Below, in pieces: positions 6,506 through 6,780 of a stretch of DNA of 6,780 nt (its first letter is position 1; every line of letters starts with the position of its first letter). The stretch is taken from contig CAZUAY010000210.1 in assembly GCA_964618405.1 (NCBI GenBank), positions 1 through 6,780 of the forward strand. Direction: 5' to 3'. This DNA comes from JBBQIY01 sp964618405 (GTDB lineage: Bacteria; Verrucomicrobiota; Kiritimatiellia; RFP12; UBA3636). The notes beneath the pieces were generated by a model, which had not been told where the DNA came from, ran no database searches, and was given only the letters and a program-made list of their open reading frames with translations. The position numbers were made by a program, and so were the translations under genes.

Positions 6506-6780
6506 AGTCGCTAGTCGCTAGACGTTATTCGGAAAGGTTTCTGAGTTCTTTGCACTCTCAATTTCCAACAGTCAACACTCAAATCCAATTTCCAAGTGGG
6601 AAACTTCGGTCAGACCGTCTACGATCTTAGATTATTATCGTAGATTTCGCGAGCGAGCATTCATTATTAGAAAAGGAAATTGAACTTGCGACAGAAAAGT
6701 AGGATAAGCCTCAATTTAGTGAGGTCGGAACTCGCTACTTCTCCCCTGTGGCTGGCCTCGGTGAGGCCGGAATCGTCCGC
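6506..6780. other. Non-coding region upstream of the operon
   Basis: I see no gene here. It contains the heptamer AGTCGCT twice in tandem (6506-6519, then AG), two copies of CAATTTCCA around 6557 and 6583, a small odd palindrome CGGTC-A-GACCG (6607-6617), an 8-bp inverted repeat TCTACGAT/ATCGTAGA (6618-6644, 11-base loop), and at the right edge the second copy of the flanking repeat. Confidence 0.6.
6729..6780. repeat. Right copy of the flanking direct repeat, cut by the window end
   Basis: This is 50/52 identical to 122-173 and in the same orientation. It includes the start of the 58-bp element from 6745 and its first hairpin GGCCTC-GGT-GAGGCC (6754-6768), then stops at the window boundary where the second hairpin would begin. 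The left copy predicts that the next bases are GATCACCGATCGCGG followed by CTACAGG. Confidence 0.85.

Noticed and set aside
6618..6644. 8-bp inverted repeat as a terminator
   Set aside because: The stem is AT-rich, the loop is 11 bases and no T-tract of useful length follows on either strand, so it is reported only as a small palindrome in the upstream region.

Overview
The window holds one compact, leftward-transcribed (minus-strand) five-gene cluster for bacterial cell-surface glycan or glycolipid assembly, framed by two non-coding, repeat-rich intergenic stretches (1-375 and about 6391-6780). In transcription order the genes are: a GT4-type glycosyltransferase (6390-5272), a second GT4-type glycosyltransferase (5272-4091), a GT2 enzyme of the dolichyl/polyprenyl-phosphate sugar synthase type (4063-3290), a DUF2304 small membrane protein with a coiled-coil tail (3293-2733), and a 786-residue polytopic membrane protein that looks like a GT-C (ArnT/PMT-like) transferase with a large extracytoplasmic C-terminal portion (2736-376). 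Four of the five genes touch or overlap a neighbour (TAATG, ATGA, ATGA), with one 27-bp gap, so a single translationally coupled transcript is very likely.

Reading the genes together (inference): the two GT4 enzymes would add sugars from nucleotide-sugar donors on the cytoplasmic face. The GT2 enzyme would make an undecaprenyl-phosphate-linked sugar, the DUF2304 protein would anchor or help translocate it, and the GT-C protein would use that lipid-linked sugar on the outer face. This resembles the logic of GtrA/GtrB/Gtr O-antigen modification, with DUF2304 in the place of GtrA. No polymerase, flippase, sugar-nucleotide synthesis, transposase or phage gene is present here, so the cluster is probably one end or a module of a larger locus.

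The intergenic DNA is the least ordinary part. A 52-bp sequence is present on both sides of the operon as direct copies (122-173 and 6729-6780, 50/52 identical, the right one cut by the window end). It contains a 58-bp element (138-195) whose ends pair with each other and enclose two internal hairpins, giving a three-way-junction fold. There is also a perfect 18-bp inverted repeat with a GGGG loop upstream of the first gene (6466-6505), a 13-bp inverted repeat with a 44-nt loop downstream of the last gene (245-314), and short heptamer tandem repeats on both sides. The organism is a bacterium of medium GC content. The hairpin-rich intergenic style reminds me of Kiritimatiellota/Verrucomicrobiota (PVC) genomes, but that is recollection only and cannot be proved from this window.
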